A program made the position numbers and the translations under genes. A model generated the notes under the pieces. That model saw nothing but the letters and a program-made list of their open reading frames with translations, was not told where the DNA came from and searched no databases. DNA of 35,786 bases, from NCBI GenBank assembly GCA_017444015.1, contig JAFSXN010000098.1, positions 1-35,786 of the forward strand, read 5' to 3'. Shown piece after piece: positions 10,198 to 17,738 of the stretch; position 1 is the first letter of the stretch, and the number at the start of each line of letters is the position of its first letter. Source of the DNA: Lachnospiraceae bacterium (lineage in GTDB: Bacteria; Bacillota; Clostridia; Lachnospirales; Lachnospiraceae).

Positions 10198-10298
10198 TAC
10201 TGGTTAACGATTTTCGTTGCCGACCAACCAGACTCGCAAACGCAATTCCAGTACGTATGCTTTATCAAAAACGGCAATTAATTGCGTTCGCGAGTATA
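10196..10298 (+). repeat. 103-bp dispersed structured repeat, copy 1
   Basis: This is the first of three same-length, same-orientation copies in the window; it differs from copy 2 at 4 of 103 positions. It begins TATACTGG and ends CGAGTATA, so the ends are short inverted repeats. CTGGTT pairs with AACCAG near the left end, enclosing AACG-ATTTT-CGTT. ACTCGCAAACGCAATT pairs with AATTGCGTTCGCGAGT (15 of 16) in the right half. It lies between pgeF and the MerR remnant. No open reading frame fits inside, so it is a MITE-like or REP-like non-coding element. Confidence 0.85.
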
Positions 10299-10371
10299 CC
10301 ACATTCACTTCCAAATCTCAGGCTATTCTGATAGTTTTTATTCCGTAATTATACAAAAATTTCATATTACT
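10299..10371. other. AT-rich spacer without recognised feature
   Basis: This stretch lies between the 103-bp repeat and the TGTCCC element. No convincing promoter, hairpin or open reading frame was seen in it. Confidence 0.5.
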
Positions 10372-10451
10372 ACTTGCGGTGTCCCCCGGGGGTTATGTTA
10401 ACGTTATCTTATGGTATCCCTGTAAGGACACGTACACCTTAAAAAGGGACA
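10372..10451. repeat. TGTCCC/GGGACA-bounded element, copy 1
   Basis: It opens with ACTTGCGGTGTCCCCCGGGG, nearly identical to the sequence at 19450, and closes with AGGGACA, so TGTCCC (10380-10385) and GGGACA (10446-10451) form inverted ends about 72 bases apart. The interior differs from copy 2 after the first 22 bases. TGTCCC-type palindromes are typical of REP-like or IS200-type debris in Firmicutes, but no transposase is present here. Confidence 0.5.
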
Positions 10452-10462
10452 GAGGAGGTAGC

Positions 10463-11112
10463 ATGGATAAGGATTTTCATATCGAAAATGAACGGTTATA
10501 CACCAGCTTTGAAACGGCGAAGATCTGCGATATCGCCAGAACAACGCTGCTTCGGATCGAGGAGAAGGGCTTTGATCAGCCAAGGATGATCGATGAAAAA
10601 ACCAAAAGCCGGTATTACGATGTGGTGAATATCAACCGGATCATGCAGTACAAGATGTTTCATAATCTGGGACTCAATACAAAGGAGATCCTTGCTTATT
10701 ATAACGGAGAGCTGGACAGAGAGGAGTTTCTGACAGAGTTAAAGGGGAGGCTGGCGTCGGCCAAACGGTGTGTGGATGAATTTGAAGCATACCGGAGCTT
10801 GGCAGTATCTATGACGGAACCGATCCCGAGCCTTTTCGCAGTACGATCGTCGTTTCCATTTCTCCGGACCATATCCCGGATCCCTCGAGGGTAAGGAAAA
10901 CCAATTCCAAAGCGGCTTTTTCCCTGACCTATCACGGAAATGAGGATACGATCATGAATACCGGAGGGAAAATACTCTGGCAGGAAATGCAGAAAAGAGG
11001 GATTGGTCCCGCAGGCCCTTTGCTTGGGATCTGTCTTGCGGGGCCATTTTTTGGAACGCAGCTTGATCCGAACGATTATATCTTTCGGTGGAGTATTCCG
11101 ATCGAAACATAA
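10463..11112 (+). pseudogene. Frameshifted MerR-family regulator with GyrI-like effector domain
   Basis: Translation would start at ATG 10463 after GAGGAGGT (about 10453-10460). The first reading frame gives a MerR-type winged helix: LYTSFETAKICDIARTTLLR, then RYYDVVNINRI and the linker helix KRCVDEFEAYRS. Around 10800-10830 the frame is lost; it runs on as an unrelated tail to a stop at 10894. In the -1 frame the sequence resumes as DPEPFRSTIVVSISPDHIPD and ends at TAA 11110-11112 with FRWSIPIET, as expected for a GyrI/BmrR-like effector-binding domain. The C-terminal part seems shorter than in typical BmrR-type proteins, so an internal deletion may accompany the frameshift. Intact relatives control multidrug transport. 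The damage could instead be a sequencing error. Confidence 0.75.
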
Positions 11113-11240
11113 ATATGCGGCTTTTCTATTGCGTGTCCATGCGCACAGGCATGTAATAAACCGCCCAGATGATAATTACAAAGCGATGCTTTGCGGGCTG
11201 TGAAAAAGGGGGCCTACTGAGCGCCTGTCCAACGGGTGAC

Positions 11241-11289
11241 ACCAATTTGACGTAAAATCGTACCAATTTAACATAAGCCCTTGCAAATC
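11241..11289 (+). repeat. ACCAATTT-type repeat upstream of the double DUF3089 lipoprotein gene
   Basis: ACCAATTTGACGTAAAATCG (11241-11260) is followed by TACCAATTTAACATAAGCCC and TTGCAAATC. The first 30 bases match 10168-10197, and the right half matches the window start (10-38). Two of the three copies stand upstream of secreted-protein genes, so the element may carry a promoter or regulator site. The rest of the gap 11113-11405 holds only this repeat and the leader hairpins. Confidence 0.5.
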
Positions 11290-11364
11290 ACCTGTGATTT
11301 ACAGATGATGTTATATATGATCCGGACACTTTGCGCCGTTTGACCTTTGGTGCCCGGATCATAT
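11285..11364 (+). other. Two hairpins in the leader of the DUF3089/ABC operon
   Basis: AAATCAC-CT-GTGATTT (11285-11300) is a perfect small hairpin. ATATGATCCGG (11315-11325) pairs with CCGGATCATAT (11354-11364) over 11 perfect pairs, extended inward by CAC/GTG. They lie 42-120 bases before ATG 11406. No U-run follows, so simple termination is unlikely; regulation of leader RNA or an operator is possible. Confidence 0.45.
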
Positions 11365-11405
11365 GCTTCATGCTTTAAAAAAATCAAACTATGGGAGGGA
11401 AAAGG

Positions 11406-13436
11406 ATGAAAAAATGTTGGAGCTCATTGACCGTAACCGGTCTCCTTGCGGCGCTGCTTCTTACGGGCTGCGGTGCCTTTGAGCTTTCAGGGAAAGGAGC
11501 GGAAAGCGTTTCGGTACGATCTGTGAGTATCGCGGAGGCAGGGGAGGAAAATGAGGTCGTTTATGAGCTCGGTGAACTGACGGGCGAAGCGACCGACTAT
11601 TCCGATCAGAAAAACTGGATCCAGCTTCCAAAGATCGAAAAGCCGGTAGATACTTTCTATATCTATCCAACGGCTTATATGACGACGGATCCCAAGGCAC
11701 CGACCTACTGCGGGAGCGCGGATCCTGCTATGCGGGCAATCGCCACGGCGAATTTCAACGCGAATAAGGGTGTGTATGAAGAGGCGACAAACGTCTTTGC
11801 TCCCTTCTACAGCCAGACCAGCGTCTATGCTCTTCAGGATATGGGAGGGCCGGAGGCTGCGGAAGTACTCAGTCACGATCCGAGAAGTGATCTCTATGCG
11901 GCCCTGGACTATTATTTTGAGAAGTTAAATGACGGCAGACCCTTTATCCTTGCGGGACACAGCCAGGGCTCGATGATGATTCGGATCATTCTCAAGGATT
12001 ATATGCAGGCGCATCCCGAGTACTATGAGCAGATGGTCGCGGCTTACGCTATCGGCTACTCCATCACAAAGGAGGACCTTGAAAACTATCCGTATCTGAA
12101 GTTCGCGGAGGGCGCGGACGATACCGGCGTGATCGTTTCCTATAATACCGAGGGAGAGGGAAACGGAGAGAGCAGACTGGTACTTGAGGGCGCGATCAGT
12201 ATCAATCCTCTGAACTGGAAGCGGGACGACACCTATGCGCCGGCTTCTGAGAACCTGGGAACAAGGATCACGGATGCCGCGGGAACGGCTGCGATCGCAA
12301 GTCCCGGCGTCGCGGACGCAAAGGTCGATACGAAGCGGGGCGTTGTGATCTGTTCGAATACCGACTATCCCTATATTGATACGGTAAACGGCCTCGGCCT
12401 TGACAAACAGGTCTTTGGAGAGAAGAGCTTTCACGGAAACGATTATTCCTTCTATTACGAGAATTTAAAGGAAAACGTCGGTGTCCGGGTAAACAGCTAT
12501 TTGATACAGACCGGCGAAAAGGTGGATTATTCCGATGAAGATAACTGGTTAAATATTCCGGAAATCACAAAGGAAGCGGATACAATCTATCTCTATCCGA
12601 CATCATATCTTGATTATTCCGATGGGGCCCCTTCCATGTGTGAGATCACAGAGGAATCCATGCGGGAAACGGCAATCGCTACCTTCGATAAACAGGCGAC
12701 CGCTTATGAGGCTGCGACCAATGTTTTTGCTCCCTTCTACAGACAGCTGAATATGGCCTTCGTATCGGAATCGAGCCCGGATGAGAGAGATGAGATGATG
12801 CGTGGGGCCCCTCTTTCCGATCTCTGCGGGGCGCTTGACTATTACTTTGAAAACTATAACGAGGGCAGACCCTTTATCCTCGCGGGGCACAGCCAGGGCT
12901 CCCAGATGCTGACCTATGTACTTTCGAGTTATATGAAGGAACATCCTGAGTACTATGAGCGGATGATCGCGGCCTATGCCCTGGGGTATTCTGTCACGGA
13001 GGATTTCCTTGAGGAGAATCCGCATCTTTTCTTTGCCGGGGGAGAAACCGATACCGGCGTGATCGTCTCCTGGAATACGGAAGGAGCAAAGAATAAGGAC
13101 CATGAGAATTTCGTAGTCATTGACGGCGCGAAGGCCATCAATCCTTTAAACTGGAAGCTTGATGAGACCTATGCCGGAGCGGATGAAAACCTGGGCTCGA
13201 AGATCTTAAACGAGGAGACCGGGGAATACGAGACCGTAATGTATGCCGCGGACGCGAGACTGGATACGGAGCGCGGCGTCGTAGTTACGAATACCAATAT
13301 GGTGGATCCGATCGCTATGACGGAGGAATTCGGTCCCCAGAGCTACCACGGCGGGGATTATGACCTTTTCTTCAATAATATCTCGGATAATGCCGTAAAG
13401 AGAGTAGAAGCGTATCTGTCAGAGGCTTCGAACTAA
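11406..13436 (+). CDS. Lipoprotein with two tandem DUF3089 (alpha/beta-hydrolase-like) domains
   Basis: This 676-residue protein starts at ATG 11406, placed by the GGGAGGGAAAAGG site just upstream; an earlier in-frame ATG at 11391 overlaps that site. A lipobox LLLTGC with Cys22 marks it as a lipoprotein on the outer face of the membrane. Two homologous halves follow, each with YIYPT, NVFAPFY, RPFILAGHSQGS, DTGVIVS, INPLNWK and S(F/Y)HGxDY motifs. The predicted nucleophiles are Ser186 and Ser496; the C-terminal His of each half and a conserved Asp would complete a hydrolase triad (inference). DUF3089 has no established function. It is followed after 14 bases by the ABC exporter genes, so it probably forms an operon with them. 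The tandem duplication is unusual: the other two family members in the window have one domain. Confidence 0.88.
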   Translation: MKKCWSSLTVTGLLAALLLTGCGAFELSGKGAESVSVRSVSIAEAGEENEVVYELGELTGEATDYSDQKNWIQLPKIEKPVDTFYIYPTAYMTTDPKAPTYCGSADPAMRAIATANFNANKGVYEEATNVFAPFYSQTSVYALQDMGGPEAAEVLSHDPRSDLYAALDYYFEKLNDGRPFILAGHSQGSMMIRIILKDYMQAHPEYYEQMVAAYAIGYSITKEDLENYPYLKFAEGADDTGVIVSYNTEGEGNGESRLVLEGAISINPLNWKRDDTYAPASENLGTRITDAAGTAAIASPGVADAKVDTKRGVVICSNTDYPYIDTVNGLGLDKQVFGEKSFHGNDYSFYYENLKENVGVRVNSYLIQTGEKVDYSDEDNWLNIPEITKEADTIYLYPTSYLDYSDGAPSMCEITEESMRETAIATFDKQATAYEAATNVFAPFYRQLNMAFVSESSPDERDEMMRGAPLSDLCGALDYYFENYNEGRPFILAGHSQGSQMLTYVLSSYMKEHPEYYERMIAAYALGYSVTEDFLEENPHLFFAGGETDTGVIVSWNTEGAKNKDHENFVVIDGAKAINPLNWKLDETYAGADENLGSKILNEETGEYETVMYAADARLDTERGVVVTNTNMVDPIAMTEEFGPQSYHGGDYDLFFNNISDNAVKRVEAYLSEASN

Positions 13437-13450
13437 AACAGGAGGGAGCT

Positions 13451-15196
13451 ATGGGAACTGTATTTTCAAGAGTGAAGCTCAGCGTGAAGCAGGTCGTCCT
13501 TCTGATCGTATTTATGCTGATTGCTTCCATCACACAGATGCTTTTGCCGTCGCTTATCTCAAAGATGATCGACGACGGAGTATCGGGCGGCAGGGACGGC
13601 CTGATCTGGGGGCTTGCGATCGCGATGATCATTTTGTCGCTGATCGCCTGCGCGATGAATGTCCTCGGGACCAATCTGTCCGCCGCGATCACGACCAAAT
13701 TTTCGGCGGATCTAAGACAGGAGATCTTTCAGAAGATCCAGAGCTTTTCCGCCGCGGAGGTGGATAAGTTCGGAACGGCGTCGTTGATCACCAGAAATAC
13801 GACGGATGTAACGACGATCCAGACCTTTTTGTCCATGCTGTTAAGGCTGGGGCTGTTAGCGCCGATGATGGCGGTGGTGGGACTCGTTCTCTCGTCCGCG
13901 ACCGGCGGAGAAACCGGCTCAGTCCTTGCGGTAGCGATCCCGGTGCTTTTGATCGTAAGTACGGCGCTGATCGTCGGGGCCAGCCGCTATTCCATCAGGC
14001 TTCGGCGAAAGATCGACGATATCAACCAGCTGTTCCTTGAGACCTTGGAGGGGGTCCGCGTGATCCGTGCCTTTAACAAGCAGGAGACGGAGATCGACCG
14101 TTTCGGGGTCACCAACGAGGAGACCGCAAGGATCTCAAGAAAGTCCGTAACGATCGCGGGGATGCTGTTCCCGGTCGTACAGATGTTATTCGGGATCACC
14201 ACCGTCTGCGTGATGGGCGTCGGCTCCTATTTTGTCATCAAGGGGCAGATGGAGGTCGGAGCGCTTGTTGCAAGTACCCAGTATATCAATATCATCCTGC
14301 TTTCCATCATCCTGATGACCTATGTCGTAAGCCTGTTTCCGGATGCTTACGCCTGTATGAAGCGGATCGCCGATGTTCTGAATACGGAGGTCTCGATCAG
14401 GGATTACGCGAAGGACGAGCCGGAGAAGACCTGCAAGGGGACGGTGGAGTTCAAGAATGTTACCTTTGCCTATCCCGGAGCGGATGAGCCGGTTGTAAAG
14501 GGGATCAGCTTTGTTTCAAATCCCGGGGAGACGACGGCGATCATCGGACGGACCGGCTGCGGAAAGTCAAGCGTGGTCAAGCTGATTCCGAGACTGTATG
14601 ATACGCTGTTCGGTGAGGTTCTCGTGGACGGTGTGAATGTAAAGCACTATAAATTAGAAAACCTGAGAGAGCTGATCGGCTATGTTCCGCAGAAAAATGT
14701 CCTGTTTTCGGGAGATATCGCGTCCAACCTGAATTTCGGAAACGAGAGCGGGAGCGAGGCGGAGTGGAAGGAGGCCTGCCGGATTGCCTGCGCGAGTGAG
14801 TTTGTCGAGAAAAAGGACGCAACCTACCATTCCCCCATTGCGCAGGGCGGAACCAACCTTTCCGGAGGTCAGAGGCAGAGAATGGCGATCGCGAGAGCGG
14901 TCATGAAGAAGCCGGAGGTCTATATCTTTGACGACAGCTTTTCGGCACTGGATATGAAGACCGACAAGGAGCTTCGCGGGAATCTGAAGGTGTCGATGGG
15001 CGAGGCGACCATGATCTTAGTCGCCCAACGGGTCAATACCATTATGGACGCGACCCGGATCATCGTACTCGATCAAGGAGAGCCGGTCGGTATAGGAACG
15101 CATAAGGAATTGCTGAAATCGTGTGGACTTTACCGGGAGATCGCTGAGATCCAGTTAGGAAAGGAGGCGGTAGAACATGAAATCGCAGGTGTTTAA
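13451..15196 (+). CDS. ABC exporter, TMD-NBD subunit with degenerate ATPase site
   Basis: This 581-residue half-transporter has a six-helix type IV exporter membrane domain (about residues 15-320) and a nucleotide-binding domain. Walker A is GRTGCGKSS (366-374) and the signature is LSGGQ (470-474). Walker B is VYIFDD, with Asp495 in place of the catalytic Glu, and the switch histidine is replaced by Gln526 (VAQRVNTI). These changes are the hallmark of the non-catalytic site of heterodimeric exporters such as TM287/288, LmrCD and BmrCD. The start follows GGAGGGAG. The stop overlaps the next subunit by 20 bases, so the two are translationally coupled. The substrate is unknown: a drug, lipid or peptide is possible. 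Confidence 0.93.
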   Translation: MGTVFSRVKLSVKQVVLLIVFMLIASITQMLLPSLISKMIDDGVSGGRDGLIWGLAIAMIILSLIACAMNVLGTNLSAAITTKFSADLRQEIFQKIQSFSAAEVDKFGTASLITRNTTDVTTIQTFLSMLLRLGLLAPMMAVVGLVLSSATGGETGSVLAVAIPVLLIVSTALIVGASRYSIRLRRKIDDINQLFLETLEGVRVIRAFNKQETEIDRFGVTNEETARISRKSVTIAGMLFPVVQMLFGITTVCVMGVGSYFVIKGQMEVGALVASTQYINIILLSIILMTYVVSLFPDAYACMKRIADVLNTEVSIRDYAKDEPEKTCKGTVEFKNVTFAYPGADEPVVKGISFVSNPGETTAIIGRTGCGKSSVVKLIPRLYDTLFGEVLVDGVNVKHYKLENLRELIGYVPQKNVLFSGDIASNLNFGNESGSEAEWKEACRIACASEFVEKKDATYHSPIAQGGTNLSGGQRQRMAIARAVMKKPEVYIFDDSFSALDMKTDKELRGNLKVSMGEATMILVAQRVNTIMDATRIIVLDQGEPVGIGTHKELLKSCGLYREIAEIQLGKEAVEHEIAGV

Positions 15197-16967
15197 GAGA
15201 ATTTTCTCCTATATGAAAAAGTATATGGGACAATTCCTGTCTGCCGTTGTCGCGGCGTTTTTCGGGACCCTGTTCACCGTCATCGCTCCAAGTATCTTAG
15301 GGCGGATCTCTACGATCCTGTATGAAGGAATCGGAGACGGAAAGTGGGTAAAGGAGGACGGCGTCTATTTTCAGGCGGGGGGGATTTCGCTTGGCAAGGT
15401 CGGAAGCATCGTATATATCATGCTGCTGCTTGCGATCATTTATCTGGTGGCCTGGGCCTTTGCCATTCTCTCCAATAATCTGTTCGCAAGGATCTCCGCA
15501 AAGGTCGTGAAGGATCTGCGGACGGATATTGATAAAAAGATGCATCGGATGAAGCTTGACTATTACGATACCAGAACCAACGGAGAGATCCTGTCCGTTA
15601 TTACAAACGACGTGGACGCGATCAATACCGCCCTCGGAAAGAATCTGTATTCGGCGGTGACCCAGGTATTTACGGCGATCGGCGTATTGCTTATGATGCT
15701 ATCCATAAACGGCTGGCTCACGCTGATCGCAATCGCTATGGTGCCGGTGACCTTACTGGCCTCCGGAAGCATTATCAAGGTCAGCTCCCAGAATTACAAG
15801 GAGCAGCAGAATCTTCTCGGTGACTTAAACGGCTACGTCGAAGAGATGGTGAACGGCCAGAATGTCGTGACTTCCTTTAATTATCAGGGGAAGGCCCTTG
15901 CGAAATTTGAGGAGATCAACAGCGGGCTGCAGGGAAAAGCTAAGAAAGCAGAGGGTTACGCGGGCTCTGTTATGCCTGTAACGCAGGCGGTCAATAACAT
16001 CGGTTACGCGGTAAGCGCCCTGGTGGGCTGTATGTTCGCGATGAAGGGGAGCCTTACGATCGGTAATGTTCAGTCGATCTTACAGTATACAAAGAACTTT
16101 TCCCAGCCCTTTACGACCTTCGCGCAGATGTCGGGACAGCTTTCGGCGGCGGCAGCTGCGGGAGAGCGTGTCTTCGGGCTTTTGGACGCGGAGGAGGAGA
16201 TTCCGGATCCTAAGGACGGGAAGGTTCCGACCGTTACGGACGGCGCGGTGGATTTTTCGCATGTGCAGTTTGGCTATGTGCCCGGGAAGCTTTTGATGAA
16301 CGATGTGAGTATCCACGTAAAGCCCGGTCAGAAGTGCGCGATCGTAGGGCCGACAGGAGCCGGTAAGACGACGCTTATCAATCTGCTGATGCGCTTCTAT
16401 GAGATAAACGGCGGCTCGATCGTTGTGGACGGCATTGATACGAAGGAGATGACAAGACACGAGCTCCGAAAGCACTTCGGGATGGTTTTGCAGGATACCT
16501 GGCTCTTTGAGGGAACGATACGGGATAATCTGAAATACAGTACCGACAGAGAGGTGACGGATGAAGAGATTGAAGCTGCCGCGGCCTCGGTCTGCGCGGA
16601 TGCCTTTATCAGGACTATGCCGGGCGGCTACGATATGGTGCTTAGCAAGGGCGCGGAAAATATTTCTCAGGGCCAGCGGCAGTTACTTACGATCGCAAGA
16701 GCCATTATCGCGAATCCCGAGATCATGATCTTAGATGAGGCGACGAGTAACGTTGACGCGCATACCGAGCAGGTGATCCAGAACGCTATGGCGACGCTTA
16801 TGAAGGGGCGTACGAGCTTTGTTATCGCCCACAGGCTTTCCACGATCCGCGATTCCGATATGATCCTTTATATGGAAAACGGAGATATCAAGGAGGTCGG
16901 AAACCACGACGAGCTTATGGCAAAGAACGGGAAGTATGCTGTATTGTATAACAGTCAGTTTGCGTAA
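15177..16967 (+). CDS. ABC exporter, TMD-NBD subunit with canonical ATPase residues
   Basis: This is the 596-residue partner of the preceding gene, starting at ATG 15177 after AAAGGAGGCG. It has the six-helix exporter membrane domain, Walker A GPTGAGKTT (391-399), Walker B ILDE with catalytic Glu521, and switch His552 (IAHRLSTI). Its signature is ISQGQ (Ser497-Gln500) rather than SGGQ. In the dimer this altered signature faces the partner's degenerate Walker site, while its own Walker motifs face the partner's intact LSGGQ. That gives one active and one degenerate ATP site, as known for heterodimeric exporters. It is the last gene before the branched palindrome and terminator at 16970-17098. 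Confidence 0.94.
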   Translation: MKSQVFKRIFSYMKKYMGQFLSAVVAAFFGTLFTVIAPSILGRISTILYEGIGDGKWVKEDGVYFQAGGISLGKVGSIVYIMLLLAIIYLVAWAFAILSNNLFARISAKVVKDLRTDIDKKMHRMKLDYYDTRTNGEILSVITNDVDAINTALGKNLYSAVTQVFTAIGVLLMMLSINGWLTLIAIAMVPVTLLASGSIIKVSSQNYKEQQNLLGDLNGYVEEMVNGQNVVTSFNYQGKALAKFEEINSGLQGKAKKAEGYAGSVMPVTQAVNNIGYAVSALVGCMFAMKGSLTIGNVQSILQYTKNFSQPFTTFAQMSGQLSAAAAAGERVFGLLDAEEEIPDPKDGKVPTVTDGAVDFSHVQFGYVPGKLLMNDVSIHVKPGQKCAIVGPTGAGKTTLINLLMRFYEINGGSIVVDGIDTKEMTRHELRKHFGMVLQDTWLFEGTIRDNLKYSTDREVTDEEIEAAAASVCADAFIRTMPGGYDMVLSKGAENISQGQRQLLTIARAIIANPEIMILDEATSNVDAHTEQVIQNAMATLMKGRTSFVIAHRLSTIRDSDMILYMENGDIKEVGNHDELMAKNGKYAVLYNSQFA

Positions 16968-16969
16968 GC

Positions 16970-17098
16970 GCAAAACCAGGCGAAGACGGATAAAAAGGCA
17001 GACTGTATGCTTGCATACAAGGCTGACTTTTTATCCGGATTCATCGGGCGCGAGCCCGACAACGAGGAAATCGGAACGATTTCCGAGTCTGGTTTTGC
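16970..17098. other. Branched palindromic element (three arms) after the ABC operon
   Basis: GCAAAACCAG (16970-16979) pairs with CTGGTTTTGC (17089-17098) and encloses three hairpins. These are a long one at 16988-17036, CGGGC-GCGA-GCCCG (17045-17058), and GGAAATCG-GAA-CGATTTCC (17066-17084). The whole forms a cloverleaf-like fold starting 2 bases after the ABC stop codon. Its sequence is not related to the 146-bp cloverleaves near 31.2 and 33.8 kb, though the architecture is similar. Confidence 0.6.
16988..17036 (+). terminator. Probable bidirectional intrinsic terminator
   Basis: GGATAAAAAG...TGTATGC pairs with GCATACA...CTTTTTATCC with few mismatches. The 3' arm carries a run of five T, and the other strand also gives a T-run. 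It lies 20 bases after the ABC exporter stop and separates that operon from the HdeD-like gene. Confidence 0.65.
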
Positions 17099-17153
17099 AA
17101 TAGGGAGAAAGAGCCCGACAGCTCAATGAGGATACTTTAAAAGGAGAAGAAAA

Positions 17154-17711
17154 ATGACAGGCAAAAAAATATGTTTATTTCTATTAGGATTACTCACTTT
17201 GATCGGCGGCTTTTACTGCGCCGCCACACCGGGCCTCACCTATCTTTCCATGGTATGGGTGATCGGCTTTGTAATGTTCTTCCATGCGATCGAAGAGATC
17301 GTGACATGGTCTGATATGAAAGCGCTTGGGATCGCTGACGGCTGGACCCTCGCGGGGGCGATTATCGCCATGCTCTGCGGACTTGCGATCATCATCAGCG
17401 GACAGGCGGAGCTGGTAACGGGAGCGACGCTCCTCTATTTCCTCTTCGTATGGCTGATCGCGGCGGGGATCACAGGGATTATCAGCGCGTTTCAAATGAG
17501 AAAGCTGGGGGATTCCGAGCTGTTGGGATTACAGCTGCTTGCAAAGAACTGGGGCTGGTATGTGCTACTTGGGGTTCTGATGGTCTTTGCCGGCTGCTTT
17601 GGCTTTGCGCACCCGATCCTCACCATGCTGTCCATCGGCTTTATCGTGGGTGTGGATATCATGGTGGCCGGAATCAATATGATGGTCCGGGCGTTTACCG
17701 TAAATGCTTGA
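17154..17711 (+). CDS. HdeD-like (DUF308) integral membrane protein
   Basis: This 185-residue, very hydrophobic protein has about six membrane helices arranged as repeated pairs. The first pair contains GGFYCAATPGLTYLSMVWVIGF, and a later copy of the pattern is FAGCFGFAHPILTMLSIGFIVG. This internally repeated short membrane fold is typical of DUF308/HdeD, named after an Escherichia coli acid-resistance gene; its molecular activity is unknown. The start follows AAAAGGAGAAG. It is 27 bases upstream of a DUF3089 lipoprotein gene, and together with the small channel gene they form a probable three-gene operon. Confidence 0.82.
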   Translation: MTGKKICLFLLGLLTLIGGFYCAATPGLTYLSMVWVIGFVMFFHAIEEIVTWSDMKALGIADGWTLAGAIIAMLCGLAIIISGQAELVTGATLLYFLFVWLIAAGITGIISAFQMRKLGDSELLGLQLLAKNWGWYVLLGVLMVFAGCFGFAHPILTMLSIGFIVGVDIMVAGINMMVRAFTVNA

Positions 17712-17738
17712 AAAAATTTAGAAACTAAGGAGGAAGCT

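Noticed and set aside
11003..11203. Small open frame after the MerR region as a separate gene
   Set aside because: It overlaps the second half of the frameshifted MerR gene in another frame and lacks a ribosome site.
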